A stretch of 64,000 nucleotides of DNA from Zygnema cylindricum (taxonomy: Eukaryota > Streptophyta > Zygnematophyceae > Zygnematales > Zygnemataceae), in NCBI GenBank assembly GCA_037447655.1, contig JBBHKE010001760.1, positions 1-64,000 of the forward strand, written 5' to 3'. Shown here in pieces: positions 33,904 to 46,198 of the stretch (its first letter is position 1; the number at the start of each line of letters is the position of its first letter). The position numbers were made by a program, and so were the translations under genes. Under the pieces are notes generated by a model. It worked only from the letters and a program-made list of their open reading frames with translations. It searched no databases and was not told the origin of the DNA.

Positions 33904-34957
33904 GAGAGTAAGATGACAAGAGCTCTATGTGAGGAATGGTTTTGGGGAATACTGAGTGGATGGGTGAGGCGCCCATCCAGTCTTGGCATCTCTCCAGGGT
34001 TTGGAGGAAGCAGATTCACTAGAGATACAAATCCATCTCCAACAGAGGAGACAAAGGAAGGAGAGGTGGTGGACAAAGGAAAGGAGATAGAGGAGATCAC
34101 ACCGATAGCAACCGATGCGGCATTCATGTCACCTTTTTCGAGGAACGAGGAGAATGATACCGATACCTAGGACTACAACAATATGGTGGCAAAGCACTTC
34201 ATCCTCCATCATCTCACTCAAGGGTTTGCATCTCCTCATTTACAGGTAGAAAGGGTATCCGATCTTTGGGTGGCTCTCATACAGATGTACCAAAGTGGTT
34301 CGATTCAGCAACAGCATTTGGTTGATCAGAAAATTAACGCATACGTATACAAGGGGGGGAAGATGTTGGATTTATTTAATGAGCTCGCAACACTTTTTAT
34401 GGAGCTTGAGAATGTTGGACTGGCTAAAACCTCAAAGATGAAGGTTAACTGCTTGCTCATGAAGTTACCAGATGAGTTCGAGAACATAGTCAACCGTGTG
34501 ATGGACTTGCCAGATTCAAAGTGGATATAGAATTCAGTGGTAGGGATGATTCTAGTTTGGGAGAACACGATTGAGATCCGAAGGGGAGGAAAGAGTGGGC
34601 AAGCCTTGACAGCTGGGACCGATTGGAGAAACAACGATTCTAGGAAACCGGTCGGAATTATGGAGGGGGGGGGCAGAAAAACCAGACCAAGGAGTTTGGA
34701 CCAAAGGCTCCGAAAGGTTTGTGCCATTTTTGTAAGAATCGGGGCACTTTATGGCGGAGTGCACTAAGCTAACCGAACTTTGGTTGAAGGAGGGGCAGAT
34801 CGGTGGACCTCTAAAAGGAAATAAAAAGGTTCTTGTGACTCAAGTACACGAGGAGGAATCCAAGGACATGGACACTGAGCTCTTGTTGGATGAGGAGTTG
34901 GAGGCAAAGATCGAGGTCAAAATCCCCGAAAGCAGAAGTGTGTTTTTTGAGGTTTGA
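33901..34957 (+). pseudogene. gag of element F
   Basis: Three pieces: 33901-34170, 34183-34530 (capsid: DLWVALIQMYQSGSIQQQ, then LLMKLPDEFENIVNRV) and 34537-34767, followed in another frame by a knuckle remnant (CHFCKNRGHFMAEC, about 34720-34760) and an acidic tail to 34957. Stops occur at 34168 and 34528, and a frameshift near 34670. The start is truncated relative to A1 and A2: the LTR is followed directly by capsid text. Confidence 0.75.
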
Positions 34958-35463
34958 AAGGTGAAGGAGGTTGGATTGTGGATTCCGATGCCTCCATGCA
35001 CATGTGTAAGGATAAACACCTGTTCACTAAGATGAGAAAGATTCCCACCATAGAGATAGAGTATGTGGATGGGAGGGTAGTCATTACTACTATGGTTGGA
35101 TCCGTAGATCTAAAAGTCTTACTGGAGAGAAAGACATCCATAGTGACATTCTCTGATGTGGTGTTTATTACATAGTTAAACAAAAACATCATCTCAACGT
35201 TTGTGTTAGATGATAAGGGTTTTGAGAATAACACTAGGAAGGGAACCTTTACTGCTACCATTGAGGAGGAAGTTTATTTCACTGCTGAAAAGGGTAGCCA
35301 ATGGATGTTTAGGCTTTTTTTAAGCAATGAAAAGACAAAACTTTACTATGTTGGTGTTCATGATATTATGTTGTGGCAAAAGAGGCTTGGACATGTGCAT
35401 TTAGATAAGTTGAAAAAAAAAAAAGATGGGAATAGTGGAAGGAATTTTGTTCGGAGAAAGTGA
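34954..35463 (+). pseudogene. Protease and GAG-pre-integrase of element F
   Basis: GGWIVDSDASMHMC at about 34969 corresponds to the copia protease motif WxxDSGASxHM, with the active-site Gly changed to Asp. The frame is cut by TAG at 35173-35175. The rest (35203-35463) gives LWQKRLGHVHLDKLKK, the GAG-pre-integrase signature, then a frameshift in an A-run near 35417. Confidence 0.75.
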
Positions 35464-35469
35464 AAACCT

Positions 35470-36485
35470 AAGTGACTTTAGTGGTTGTGCTCAAGGTAAA
35501 AGCGCATTGATTACCCTTCCCAGAGGAAGCCACTTATAAAGGGGAAAAGGTGTTAGACTTGGTACACACTGATATTTGGGGACCGGCCAAAGTGCCCTCA
35601 TCCGGTGGTAAAAGGTTTATGATGACAATCACAGACGATTGGTCTCGATACTCTAGAGTGTATTTTTTGAAAAATAAATCAAAGGCCTCACAGGTTTTTA
35701 AGGAATATAAGGCATAGAGTGAGAAACTCCATAAAACCCCTATTATGAGAGTAAGGAGTGATAATGGGGGAGAGTATACCTCCAATCAGTTTGAGGATTT
35801 TCAGAGAGAAGATCGAGTGCAACACCAAAAGACAGTTCCTGAAAATCCTGAGCAGAATGGTGTAGCCTGGAGGTTAAATAGAACACTAAGTGATAGTGCC
35901 AGAAGTATGCTCTCATATAAGAAGATACGAAAGAGATTTTGGGCCGAAGCTATGAACTGTGCATTTTATCTCAAGAATAGAGTTGTTACCTTGGCAGTAA
36001 AAGGCCAAACTCCTTATGAGAGATGGACCGGCCGAAAACCAGATGTTTCATACTTAAAGGTTGTCGGTAGTCAAGTATTCAGCCTAAACACAGATCAGTC
36101 AAATTGGAAGTTGGATCCGAAAGGATAACCAAGATATCTGCCAGGATATGATGAAGATGTAAAAGGATATAGAGTCTATGATCTCAAGAGAGAAGATATA
36201 ATCCTAGTAAAGCATCTAGTGGTCATGGATGAAGGGAAATCGATAGATCCCTTTAAGCATATAAAGACAATCAAAATCAGATTTGAGTCACAAAATTCTG
36301 TTGACTTTGAGCTTCCTAACTTTCCAAGTTTTCGAGAAGATGATGAACTTGCAGGTACAAATCAAACCGAGGAGGATTCGACCGTGGAACCCCTAGTGCC
36401 AACTCTATCCGAAGCGGAAGACGTGGTGGAAATAGACCCGGAATCGAGGGATAGGGGAGAAGTCGCAACTATTCGAAAGAAGTAA
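35470..36485 (+). pseudogene. Integrase of element F
   Basis: In order: zinc-binding remnant, HTDIWGPAKV (first catalytic Asp, about 35560), RSDNGGEY (second Asp, about 35757) and ENPEQNGVAWR (Glu, about 35840), so the D,D-35-E triad is intact. A TAG lies near 35716 and a TAA at 36126. The C-terminal part (PGYDEDVKGYRVYDL) and an acidic linker run to 36485. Confidence 0.8.
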
Positions 36486-36597
36486 CGAGAGCCATCCATT
36501 TCGGCATCAAAGTTTGAGGGTGGAACGAGAAGCAGCAAAAGACTGCAAGAGAAACAAGTTAACGACAAGGTAAGCAAACTATCTCATCCTGATGAAC

Positions 36598-37437
36598 CCT
36601 AGACGTATTGTGAGGCAATGAAATGTCCTGAGAGGAACCGGTGGAAGACAGCCATTAATGAGGTGATGGTTTCGATTATGGCAGCCAATACGTGGAAATT
36701 GGTGGATTGTCCCCCTGATCAGAAACCAATCGAGTGTAAGTGGGTATTCAAATAGAATCTCAACCCGGATAACACCATTGAGCGCTACAAGGCTCGGTTA
36801 GTGGCGAAGGGATTTATCTAAAAAGAGGGAATTGGCGATGAGGAGACTTTTGCTCCGGTCATCAAGTTTCCCTCTGTTCGGATACTTCTCAGTATGGCGG
36901 CAGCAGAAGACATGGAAGTGCATCAGATGGACATCAAGACGGCCTTCCTACATTGAGAGTTGGAAGAGAAGATCTTTATGCAACAGCTCGAAGGATTTGT
37001 GGAGCAAGGGGAGGAGAGCAAGGTATGCCGATTGATCAAATCTTTATATAGGCTGAAACACGCGCACAGCAATGGAACAGGAAGCTCGATGGGTTTCTTA
37101 CAGGTTTGGGATACATTTGGATCAGCTCAGATCACTCAATTTATTTGTTTGAAGATGAGGAATGAAATATTTTTATTGCAATTTATGTTGATGATTTGTT
37201 TGTTTTAAGTAAATCTATGGATAAAGTAAATAAGTTGAAAAATGATCTAAAAGAAAGATTTGAGATTTAGGATATGGGAGAAGCAAGGTATATTTTGGGA
37301 ATTCAGGTAGAGAGAGACACAGAAAGAAAGATAATAAGATTAACTCAAAATGAGGCCATAGGAAACATGTTAGAAAGATTCCAAATGGACAAGGCTAATA
37401 GTTATACCACTCCTATGGAACTAAAGAAATGAAGTGA
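36598..37437 (+). pseudogene. Reverse transcriptase of element F
   Basis: Recognisable copia RT text: NRWKTAINEV, NTWKLVDCP, KWVFK then TAG, YKARLVAKGF, ETFAPVIKFPSVRILLS, and VHQMDIKTAFLH followed by TGA where GE is expected. Catalytic YVDD survives in a shifted frame (near 37185-37205, 'tatgttgatgatttg'). Many stops are compatible with C to T or G to A change. The frame ends at about 37437, where gag-family sequence begins. Confidence 0.75.
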
Positions 37438-39506
37438 GGGGAGTGTGGAAGAGGGAGTAATAATCTTGGATGATAAGGTAGGCTCGGAAATTGCACGAAG
37501 GCAACAGTGTGCTTTTGGAGGTATAAGGGAAGTAGAGACAAAGGAGGTACTTGAGGATGTCGAGGAGTGTAAAGTGTATGACTTAGAAATAAGAAATTCA
37601 GATCTAGGATCCATAAGTGAAAACGGGAAAGATAAAATTAATGAGGATAATTTTATAGATAATTGGGAAACAGAAAACTAGTTGGAAAGGGAGACTTCAA
37701 CGAATTCCGAGGAAAGGGGAGAAGTGAAAGTCGAAGAGGTTTTAAAGGATAGGGGAGAAGAGAAATATTTGATTAAAAGTTTAGGGGAGAAGAAATGTTT
37801 ATTGGGAGTTAAATTAGAAAGTGAAAGTGGAAAGAATTCCATGGGAGAGAGTGAGGGAAGTTCAGAAAATGGGGTAATTATCATGGATAAAAATATGAGT
37901 ACGGAAGATGTAGATCTTATGAGGAACTTAGTGGGGACTAGTGTTTTTTGGGAATATTTGGGGGTGGATGGATTTGACATCACTACTTGGTGTGATGTCA
38001 CTTGTGAAGATGAGCATGTAAAAGGGTTATCATCTGGGTATGTGTTGCACGTTCGGGATGGGGCTGACTGTTGGAAATGCAAAAGGGAAAGTAGATTCTA
38101 GTTGGATGAAAAGGGGAGGAGGTGGATAAAATCTTTGATCGGATTTATGATAAGTGGGGTGCTAAATGAAATGTGTGATGTAATTATTATTTCAGTTCAT
38201 CTAATGCATTGTTTTAAATACGAGAGTATTTTTCTTAAGTTTTATAAAAGGAAAAGAAAAAAGGAAATAGGGGAAGGAGTGTTTTGTTTATTTGTTTGTA
38301 AGAGTTGAAAAAGTATACTAGAAAATAAGGGGAGTGTTGATATTTGAGTATTTTCGAGGTCTTTATAGAAAAAGAGCAAAGGCAAGCTCTCCCTGACTCC
38401 CTTCTCCAAGCCCCCACACTTGTTGTAGTCACTGAAGGCTTAATAAGGAGCTAGAGCCATGGCTGCCTAAAGCTCACTAGAGAAGACAAGGGGTGGATTA
38501 GATATATTTACCAAAAGTATTTGACGAACCCAAGAATTTATCCTGGTACCTGCCGTCCGTCAATTTCCATTAGACGTTAGCTTTAACCGTTAGGCCTAGG
38601 ACACGTTAGGCTATATGGGATTTGATAAATATATAAATCGTCACATGTAGATTAATTCGTTTAACGGCGAATAGATACTTAGTGCATGGATACAATTTGA
38701 TTTAGTACCCAGTACGGTATGGGGACAGAACGGATACCGCGAATTTGTTTCGATAGCGAAACAAATACCGCGCGTCGAATTTCAGCGGTTTTCGATTATA
38801 GCCGGTTTTGATCGGACGGCCGCGATACGCGTCGCAATCACGGAAAAGGTACTTTTGGCGTTTTACAATCTTTGCCACATCAGATGACACGTGGCGTGAT
38901 AACATTGGATTACGGTAATTTCGGAGATTACAGGAACTAATTCTGATTTGACACGTGTCGACATTTTGGCCATGTCGTACAATGGCCGTACAGAAAGTAC
39001 ACCGGCACCTGTACTTTTCTGTACGACACAGTAATTTGATTGGTGCCGTACTTCAGTAGATAAAGTTTTAGAGAGGGAATAGGACTTAGAAAATTTTGGG
39101 TAGGTAGCTGCCTCTCCCAGAGAGCACCTTGTATAAATGGCAAACTTTGGCCACCCGTAACTATCAATTTACTTGACCATTTTCAGTGATTTTTTTTGCT
39201 GCGGACTCAGGGGAGTCCAGGCTACACAGGGGTGTGGTCGGTTAAAGTTTTTGTCTGCCAGGGTGGCTGAATTTCTAAGGGAAAGTCAAAGTGGGTGAAT
39301 GTGTCCAAATCTCATATTCTAACTTTGCATTCTGTGGTGGAACTGAGCACACAGAAAGTGTTATTTCACAGGGTGAATCTATATTGGGGTCCTGACTATC
39401 AAGGGGTCAGTCACTTGGGTTTATATCAACTTGGAGTTGGCACTATCTAGATTAGCTTCTTTTGGATCTGCATACTCTGAGGGCAAATGGAGGTCTAAGA
39501 GTTTCA
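37438..39506 (+). mobile_element. 5'-truncated A-family element in element F
   Basis: 37438-38334 matches the charged gag tail and RNase H remnant of A1 and A2 (QQCAFGGIREVE, ERETSTNSEERGE, DITTWCDVTCED, GYVLHVRDGADCW). 38335-39506 is an A-family LTR beginning TGTTGATATTTG and ending TTTCA. There is no 5' LTR or gag start. RNase H of element F resumes at about 39520, so this block separates RT from RNase H. It could be a truncated insertion, or the product of recombination between an F-type and an A-type element. Confidence 0.7.
38335..39506 (+). repeat. A-family LTR within element F
   Basis: 1172 bp, the same length as the 5' LTR of A1. It holds the G-box/ABRE text ACACGTGGC (38887-38895), the best-preserved GTAC inverted pair (38987-39025) and a TATA-like TGTATAAAT (39129). 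Confidence 0.85.
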
Positions 39507-39519
39507 GAGAAAAAATTTA

Positions 39520-40209
39520 TGCAGACTATCCTTTATAGACAAGTAGTAGGCAACCTAATATATTTCATAAATTGTACCCCTCCGGACATAGCCGCAACTG
39601 TAGGAGTACTAAGTAAGAGTCAGAATGCTCCCACTAAGAAAGATTGGGAGGCAACTAAGAGAGTCCTTAGATATCTCATAAGGACTAGAGATCGAAGGTT
39701 CCATTTGGGTGGGAACATTATTGACATCACCACTTAGGGTGATGCCAGCTATAAGGATGCTCCTATGAGGAGATCCACGTCTGGGTATGTATTATATGTG
39801 GGTGATGGGGCTTGCTTCTAGAGTAGCAAGCAACAAAAATTCATTGCTCAGTCCACCATGGAGGCTGAGTATATGGCCTCTTGCTCTGCTTTAAAAGAAT
39901 TGATGTGGGTTAAGTCTTTGCTTGGTCAGCTTGGTCACCTTAACAATTGTGTGCAAAATTTTTTTTGTGATAATTAGGCAGCAATTGCTATTTCTGCAAA
40001 TCCTAAACATCATTTTAAAGCCAAACACATGGACATTACACTCATTTTTGTAAGAGAGAAGGTAGAAAACAAAATAATCAATTTAGAGTACAAACCCAAC
40101 AGCGAGATGGTAACGAATATGATGACCAATGTTGTGCCTTCCCCTAAGCTAATTTTCTGCGGGGAGAAGTGTGGTCTGAAATTAAAGAGTGAAGAGAAAA
40201 TAAGGGGAG
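39520..40209 (+). pseudogene. RNase H of element F
   Basis: Starts LYRQVVGNLIYFINCT and DIAATVGVLSKS, then DITT-TAG-GDASYKD (Trp to stop), STMEAEYMASC, FCDN-TAG-AAIAI (Gln to stop) and KHHFKAKHMDI. The polypurine tract (agagaaaataagggga) precedes the 3' LTR at 40210. Confidence 0.8.
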
Positions 40210-41050
40210 TGTAGAAATGCATGGTTATTTTTAGTATTTTCTAGGTCTAAATGAAAGGCAGAAAAGAAGCCGATGCAGTTTGCTTCTAACTCCTCTCTTC
40301 AGCTCCCACACTTGTCGGAGTCACTGAAAGTTGAAGAGGAAGCTAGAGCCATGGCTGCCTATGCTGTTTAAAGATAGAGAGACATGTGGTAGATTTTGGT
40401 AGATTTACCAAAATATACTTGACGGACCCGTGATTTGATCTTGATTCCTGCCGTCCGTCAAGCCTGAGATAGACGGTAGCTTTATCCTATAGTCTAGGAT
40501 CGGTGTTGAGACATATAGGGCTTGACAAATATACAAACTGTGAAACGTGAACTAATTCATTTAACTGAAACTATAGACGTCGCGCATGGATACAGGTTTG
40601 TAAAGTACATAGTACGGTATGGTTTCGAAACTGATACCGCGCATTTTGATTTCCACAGCGAAACAAATTTCGCGCAACGATTTATGACGGTTACGATTAA
40701 AACCTGGATTTGATTGGACGGCCGCAATGGATGTCGAGATCGCGGAATATGTTTCTGGCGGTTTTCGATCACCGCCACATTGAAAGACACGTGGCACGAC
40801 CACATTGGATTACGGCATCTCCGGGGATTACAGGAACAAATCCAGATATGACATGTCTAGACTGATTGGCCATGTCGTACAATGGTCGCATAGAAAGTTC
40901 ACCGGCACCTGTACATTTCTGTACGACAGAGTATTTTGATTGGTGCCGTACTTCAGTAGATAGTGTTTTATAAAGAGATAGGACTTAGGAAAATTTGGTA
41001 GATAAGACCCTCTTTCCTAGAGAGCCTCTGTACAAAAGGTCAAATTTGAC
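40210..41050 (+). repeat. 3' LTR of element F (truncated)
   Basis: Begins TGTAGAAATGCATGG and follows the 5' LTR as far as 'ggtcaaatttgaccc'. After about 41050 the sequence is unrelated. Confidence 0.75.
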
Positions 41051-42466
41051 CCCCCTGTTTATTCACAAATATCGCTAGTTTTAGCATATAGCTAATTCAG
41101 AGTTTTGTATCGACTATAAAGTTATTGTGATAATCGATACCGATAGTTATCGATTATCAAACGGTGAGGGGTCATGATGTATCGTTGTGAGACCAACAAA
41201 TTCCTTATCAACGATAATTAAGAAAAATGTAGTACCTTATATAATAATACTTTATAATATATCGTATTATATGATTGACCGTATATAGCATGGCATGTCA
41301 TGTATCACAAATTGGTTCCGTACTCTTTATAACGAGAGTTTGATACGAACAGCGCAACACATTAATGTTACAAAAAAAATTTAAATCGGTTGTTTTTTGT
41401 ACTAAAAGAATAGTACAAAAACTAAGGAACTGTCTCGATTTTTTTCCAAAATCAGGGGGAGAAGGGGTTGGCGGCGCGTCCGTGGAATTAATTGTATAAG
41501 TGTAAGGAATACATTACGAATTATCGCCGATACTATCAGACTGGTGTTATCGCGATGAAAAACCGATATAATTTGTTTTTTTATCGCAATAACACTGGTA
41601 CCGATATACCGTGCCAATACATCGATTATTTGTAAGCCAAAAAACCGGGCAAATCGTTTATCGGCAAATCCCAACCGATACACAACACTACATCGTGTAT
41701 CGCTATCAGCGTTAATATTTTTATTGTCACTTAAAATATTTTTTCTCTGTTAAGACCGCCAATTGGAAGTTGAGAACCTTACCTTTCAATTTCAACCGTC
41801 ATATTGAAAATCCAACAAGTGTGTGTGGATAAAAGATGTTTTAAGTGGGGAAAAAAAACATCAACACTAAGAGCGATGCAGTATGTACAGTATTATATTC
41901 TAATATGTAGTGTTGTGTATTGACAAGGTTTTGTCGATAATCGATTTGTACCATTTTTTGGCTTGCCGATAATCGATGTATCGGCACGATATATCGAAAC
42001 AGAAATTATTGACGATAAAAAACCGTTTATATCAGTTTTTATCGCGATAACACCGTTACCGATAACTATCGGCGATAATTGTACTGTTCATACCGTACAT
42101 TTGTACGGATTATTCCGACTTATTGCATCGTCGTTATCTCATTACACAGAGTACGGAACATAAGGTTACACGTGGTATGCCACGCTATATAAAGTGAAAA
42201 ATGTAATACAGTATATTATAATGCACTATTATATAGCATACTATATTTTTTACGTTTATCACCGATATAGGATTTGGTTGTCTGGGAGCAATATATGGGG
42301 ACCTCTAACCGTTTGATAACCGATAACTATCGGTATCGGTGTTATCCCGATAAATTTATTGGTGATACACAACGCAAATAGGCTATATGTTCGATGTACG
42401 GCGATCAGCTGCAATCATTGTGTCAAATTAGTAAATTTTAAACGCACCGTGAGTCGTTACTGACAC
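41051..42466. repeat. hAT-type MITE sequence
   Basis: 41908 begins TAGTGTTGTGTAT, and about 42365-42377 reads GATACACAACGCA, close to its inverse. A second element ends CCGATACACAACACTA at about 41689 with an unclear left end near 41050-41100. Both are filled with self-complementary 'ttatcggtatcg' text able to fold. No gene is present. Confidence 0.55.
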
Positions 42467-42469
42467 TAA

Positions 42470-43180
42470 AGGTGGCGTTCCACCAGTAAATTCTGTAATT
42501 GTACGGCGAACTTTACAGGATGCTACATTTTGAACGATGTTCTATCGCGCAGTCTGATTTTTATGTGCTCAAAATTAAATGGTACCTCGTAAGATAATAT
42601 CGTATATTAAAAATCGTCAAATATTTTTTTCATCGACCAACTTCAACTTGAAATCTTCATTTGTGTACCATGTACGTGTGGACCGGGTCATCATACGACC
42701 TAATTTTTTTACACTTTGCAGACGCCTTGTCAAATACTAGCTCAATTTTTTTTAGGGTTTTTGGACCTTTTGTTTTGGGCGGATAAAAGCACTCAAATAG
42801 TGTAGAGATAAGGCATTAACAAAAAAATAAGCGTGTAGCTTCGTTCGATGTACTTATGATTTCGGTTAGGATTTTTGAATGGATGTATCATGTGCGATAT
42901 TTTTTGATTTCTGTTGGTTGCCGTCTTGACAAGCATGTTCATTATCCAGCGTGTCGCGACTCAAATTTTTATCTAAATGGCCATTTATAGAAACTTTTGA
43001 AACGAATGCATCGCGAAAAAAAATCCAACAGTCATTGTTACTTCCAAAACTTTGGAGAATATTTGCAGGATTCTTTGTAATGTTGTTCGCGCATAAAAGC
43101 AAAATAAGCGGTACAACCTGGTACGGATAGTCGCCGATTTCCGTAAACTACCCCATTTTTCGTCTGATGGAACGCCACCC
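42470..43180. mobile_element. PIF/Harbinger-like MITE, 711 bp
   Basis: Ends GGTGGCGTTCCACCAG (from 42471) and CTGATGGAACGCCACC (to 43179) are inverted copies with one mismatch, flanked by TAA at 42467-42469 and 43181-43183. A 3-bp TAA/TTA duplication is the PIF/Harbinger hallmark. No transposase frame is present. Confidence 0.75.
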
Positions 43181-43183
43181 TAA

Positions 43184-44495
43184 TTCGGTGCCGGATCTTG
43201 TATTCTTCAACATAAAATAGCGTTAGCAATACTAGTTGTTTTATCTAAGTGTTGATTGTAGAAGCGGTTAAAATTCAATCAAAATCCCAAGCGAACCGAT
43301 ATACTCATGAGAAAAACTCTACACTTTCTACGGTAAAAAGTCGAATATGGTGTACTGTCCGGCTCGCTGTTTACGACGTTGTTATACTACAGTGAGGTAA
43401 TTAATCTAAATTAAATTATGGCCCCATGTGGCTAATTTCGAGTTTTTTTCTATCGTTTTTCTTTTTAAGTTGGCGTCGTACTGCCTAAGTTGAAACCGTA
43501 CAAAGAAATCGCAAATTTGTAAGGTACAATTTGCGTCATTCTCAAACTTAGGATGTACGAAATTTGTCGTCTTGTGTTTTTTCGACCCACTGTTACGTCA
43601 TCTTCAAACTTATCATAAACCACATCAGGGATGTGTTTTAAGTTACTTAAAACCGTCTACACCAATAGAAAAGCATATTCCCACGTGTGAAAACTTTTCA
43701 CCGACTGAAAAAAGTACAAGGCTGCTCGTTTTTGTCCGCATTCACCTTGTACAGTTTTTCGTTTTTGTGCGCATGCACCTTGTACGGTTTTTTTTTGAAG
43801 GAGTCTCGATGGTGCAGTGTCATTTCACGTGAAGGTGAAAAATTTGCGAAGGTGAAAAATCTGCGAAGTTATGGCGGCCGGACAGAAGAGGTTTACGCAA
43901 AGGCATGTCGTACAGCCGCGGCTGCAAGGCTGTACGTCTACGATGTCACGCAATGACATGCGACCATAGTTCACAAGTAGGTGTTTTTATGGTAGGATTT
44001 TGGTCGTCGCCTTTATCGTAAGTTGTGTTATGGGCCTTTCATGTGATCTTCTTAGATCGCTACTTTGATCAGCGACCGTCCGATCGTCCGAATTTGACGG
44101 TGTAAATAATTTTTTTTGTCCGAATGTTTTAATTGGTCCAATTTTTGGTTCAAATGTTTTAATTGGTCTGAATTCATTATGTGTCTTAAGGTCATATTGT
44201 ATGTTTTGCATACAACAAGGATAGGGTATGGGCCTACTTTCACCTACTTTTGATCTATGCATGCGACATGCCAAATCGTTTCAAAAATTACGAGGTGTCT
44301 TGCAACGCTTCAAAAAGTTTCGAAAAGTACGGTGCGGCATAACCTATTGTACACGTTGACAGCCGTCACGGGCGTTGTCGACTTATACAATAGTCACAAA
44401 GTTAAGTAACAATTTCGATTAAACATATAGAGACACCCAAAATCCGTGTCCGCCGGATCCGCACTAAAATACAAAGTAAGTTCGCTAAGTTACAA
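43184..44495. other. Intergenic DNA without a gene
   Basis: Only short frames occur (for example at 43572-43832 and 43687-43956) and none has a recognisable domain. 'gcacctTGTACggtttttt' type text repeats twice near 43740-43795. I see nothing else to annotate. Confidence 0.35.
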
Positions 44496-44498
44496 TTA

Positions 44499-46198
44499 GG
44501 GTAACCCTCCATCAGGCGAAAAGTGGGGTTCTTTACTAAAAAAAGTGTACGAGATCTAGCTCATTTCCATACAGAGACGTACTGATTTTTTTTTATTTTT
44601 TTTAGACATGATTACTGTCGGCGCGTCAAGATTCTCCAAACTTTTGGGCGACAACGTCGACCGTCCGATTACGAGTTTTCGAAGCAAGCGGTCGCGTCGT
44701 CCAGTGATTAATTACTCTCCTCGGGAGGAGAGTCATCAATCACCGGGCGTGTTAAATGTTTACGCGTGGAAAGGTGACGCACGGGCCGCGCGCCTTCGGA
44801 CAGGGGGGAATCAAATCCCACGAAAACCACCAAAAAAAATCTTTGTTGAAGAATGTGTCGTGGCGCCTCCTCCATGATCTGTTGACATCCGGAATTTATG
44901 GCGCCACGACGAAACACGAACAACAAAACAGCTACAAAAAAATAAAAAACACGAACGTACAAATTGTACATTCACGTAATATAATTTTGCGGTTGGATGT
45001 ACGGATACAAGTTCAGATATTGTGCTTTTGGAATCTTTGACTGCTCATCGTCATAATATGAACCTACGTGCGTCCAATCGAAAGAAAGCACGTACGCGAT
45101 AGTTTCCATCGCTGACACGACCTGATGGAGAAGTGAACGAAGTATTAGGGCACTTTCCCATGTGCTAAAGTTACAGTTATTTTCTGTCGTTTTCCTTTAT
45201 AACTTGGAAAAAAAGGAAAAAATCTGCAGCCGTACCCAAAAAATTCAAATGACCACCGTACAAGTTACGTTCCATTAAAACTTTAGTTGTACCGCAGTTT
45301 GTCGTCTATCGCGATTCAGTTTATCGTTTAGCGAGTGTCGACCCACTTTCAGATCATCTTCAAACTTTAATAAAACCACCTCGCGAGGTGATTTTAAATA
45401 AAGTTCCACGACGTGGCCGAATATGCATATAATTTCGCACGCGCCGGAGGTTTTGGACAAAATTTTCCTCAAAAAAAATCAGACTGCACGTTTACAGCCT
45501 GTACGTACTTTTTTCCGTGCACCTTTTTTAGTACAGAGGCAGTGGAGGGGTCTCGACCAACGGACGCCATTTCGCAAAAACGAAGTCCGTGAAAGGGCCT
45601 CTCTCTCTCTCCCTCTCCCACTAACGCTTATATCTCACAATTCTTGCAATGAAAAAATGCAAGAAAGGTATCAAATGAAAGATCTATGAAAACGATTTCT
45701 TTTGACTATCTTTGAGCGTATTTTGATGGCAAGTAGAGTAAGAAAAGACAAAAAACAACAATCGGAAAATCATGGCGGAAAGTTTTAGAAATTGTGACGT
45801 GGGCGCTGTCATAGTTGAGCATTACGCGCGTGACGTCACAATGTAACAAACCCTAAACAGCTGCAATACCTCCACGTCGACAATGTGGCGTGCAGATACT
45901 TTGGAAGTGAGAGAAACTGTTCAACGTGCGGGTGGACGTCTGAAATCGAAATTGAGTGGAAGTTTCGCAACATTTTGTGTAACCGTTTATGTGTCACATG
46001 TTTCGTACACGTCTACGCTTGTCACTTTTTGAAGTAACAAGTTATTTGCGATTACATCGGAATGCTCATAAATATGTACGGAGAATCTTCACTAGAAACA
46101 AAGTTACAAGATTAAAGTTTCGGTTACATGGGAAAGTGCCCTAACTGCCTGTAAACCCTTCCGTACGATTACTGTCGGCGCCTGATGGAGGGTTACCC
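44499..46198. mobile_element. PIF/Harbinger-like element, 1.7 kb, non-coding
   Basis: The terminal inverted repeat GGGTAACCCTCCATCAGGCG at 44499 is matched perfectly by its inverse ending at 46198, and TTA flanks both sides (44496-44498, 46199-46201). The interior has no long frame (longest under 100 codons), so it is non-autonomous. Internal text resembles 29690-30560. Confidence 0.8.

Larger units (their letters stand above)
31814..41050 (+). mobile_element. Decayed autonomous-type copia element F
   Basis: LTRs start TGTATAATTAATGG (31814) and TGTAGAAATGCATGG (40210) and share long near-identical blocks. The 3' copy is truncated near 41050. Between them are gag, protease, integrase, RT and RNase H in copia order, all with stops and frameshifts. 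Two later insertions interrupt it: about 32699-33745 in the 5' LTR, and about 37438-39506 between RT and RNase H. Downstream of its LTR no PBS is recognisable; the first part of gag appears deleted at about 33903. Confidence 0.8.

Noticed and set aside
43572-43956. Two overlapping short frames with Cys/Phe-rich products
   Set aside because: Low-complexity translation of a repeated T-rich segment. No start context, domain or splice support.
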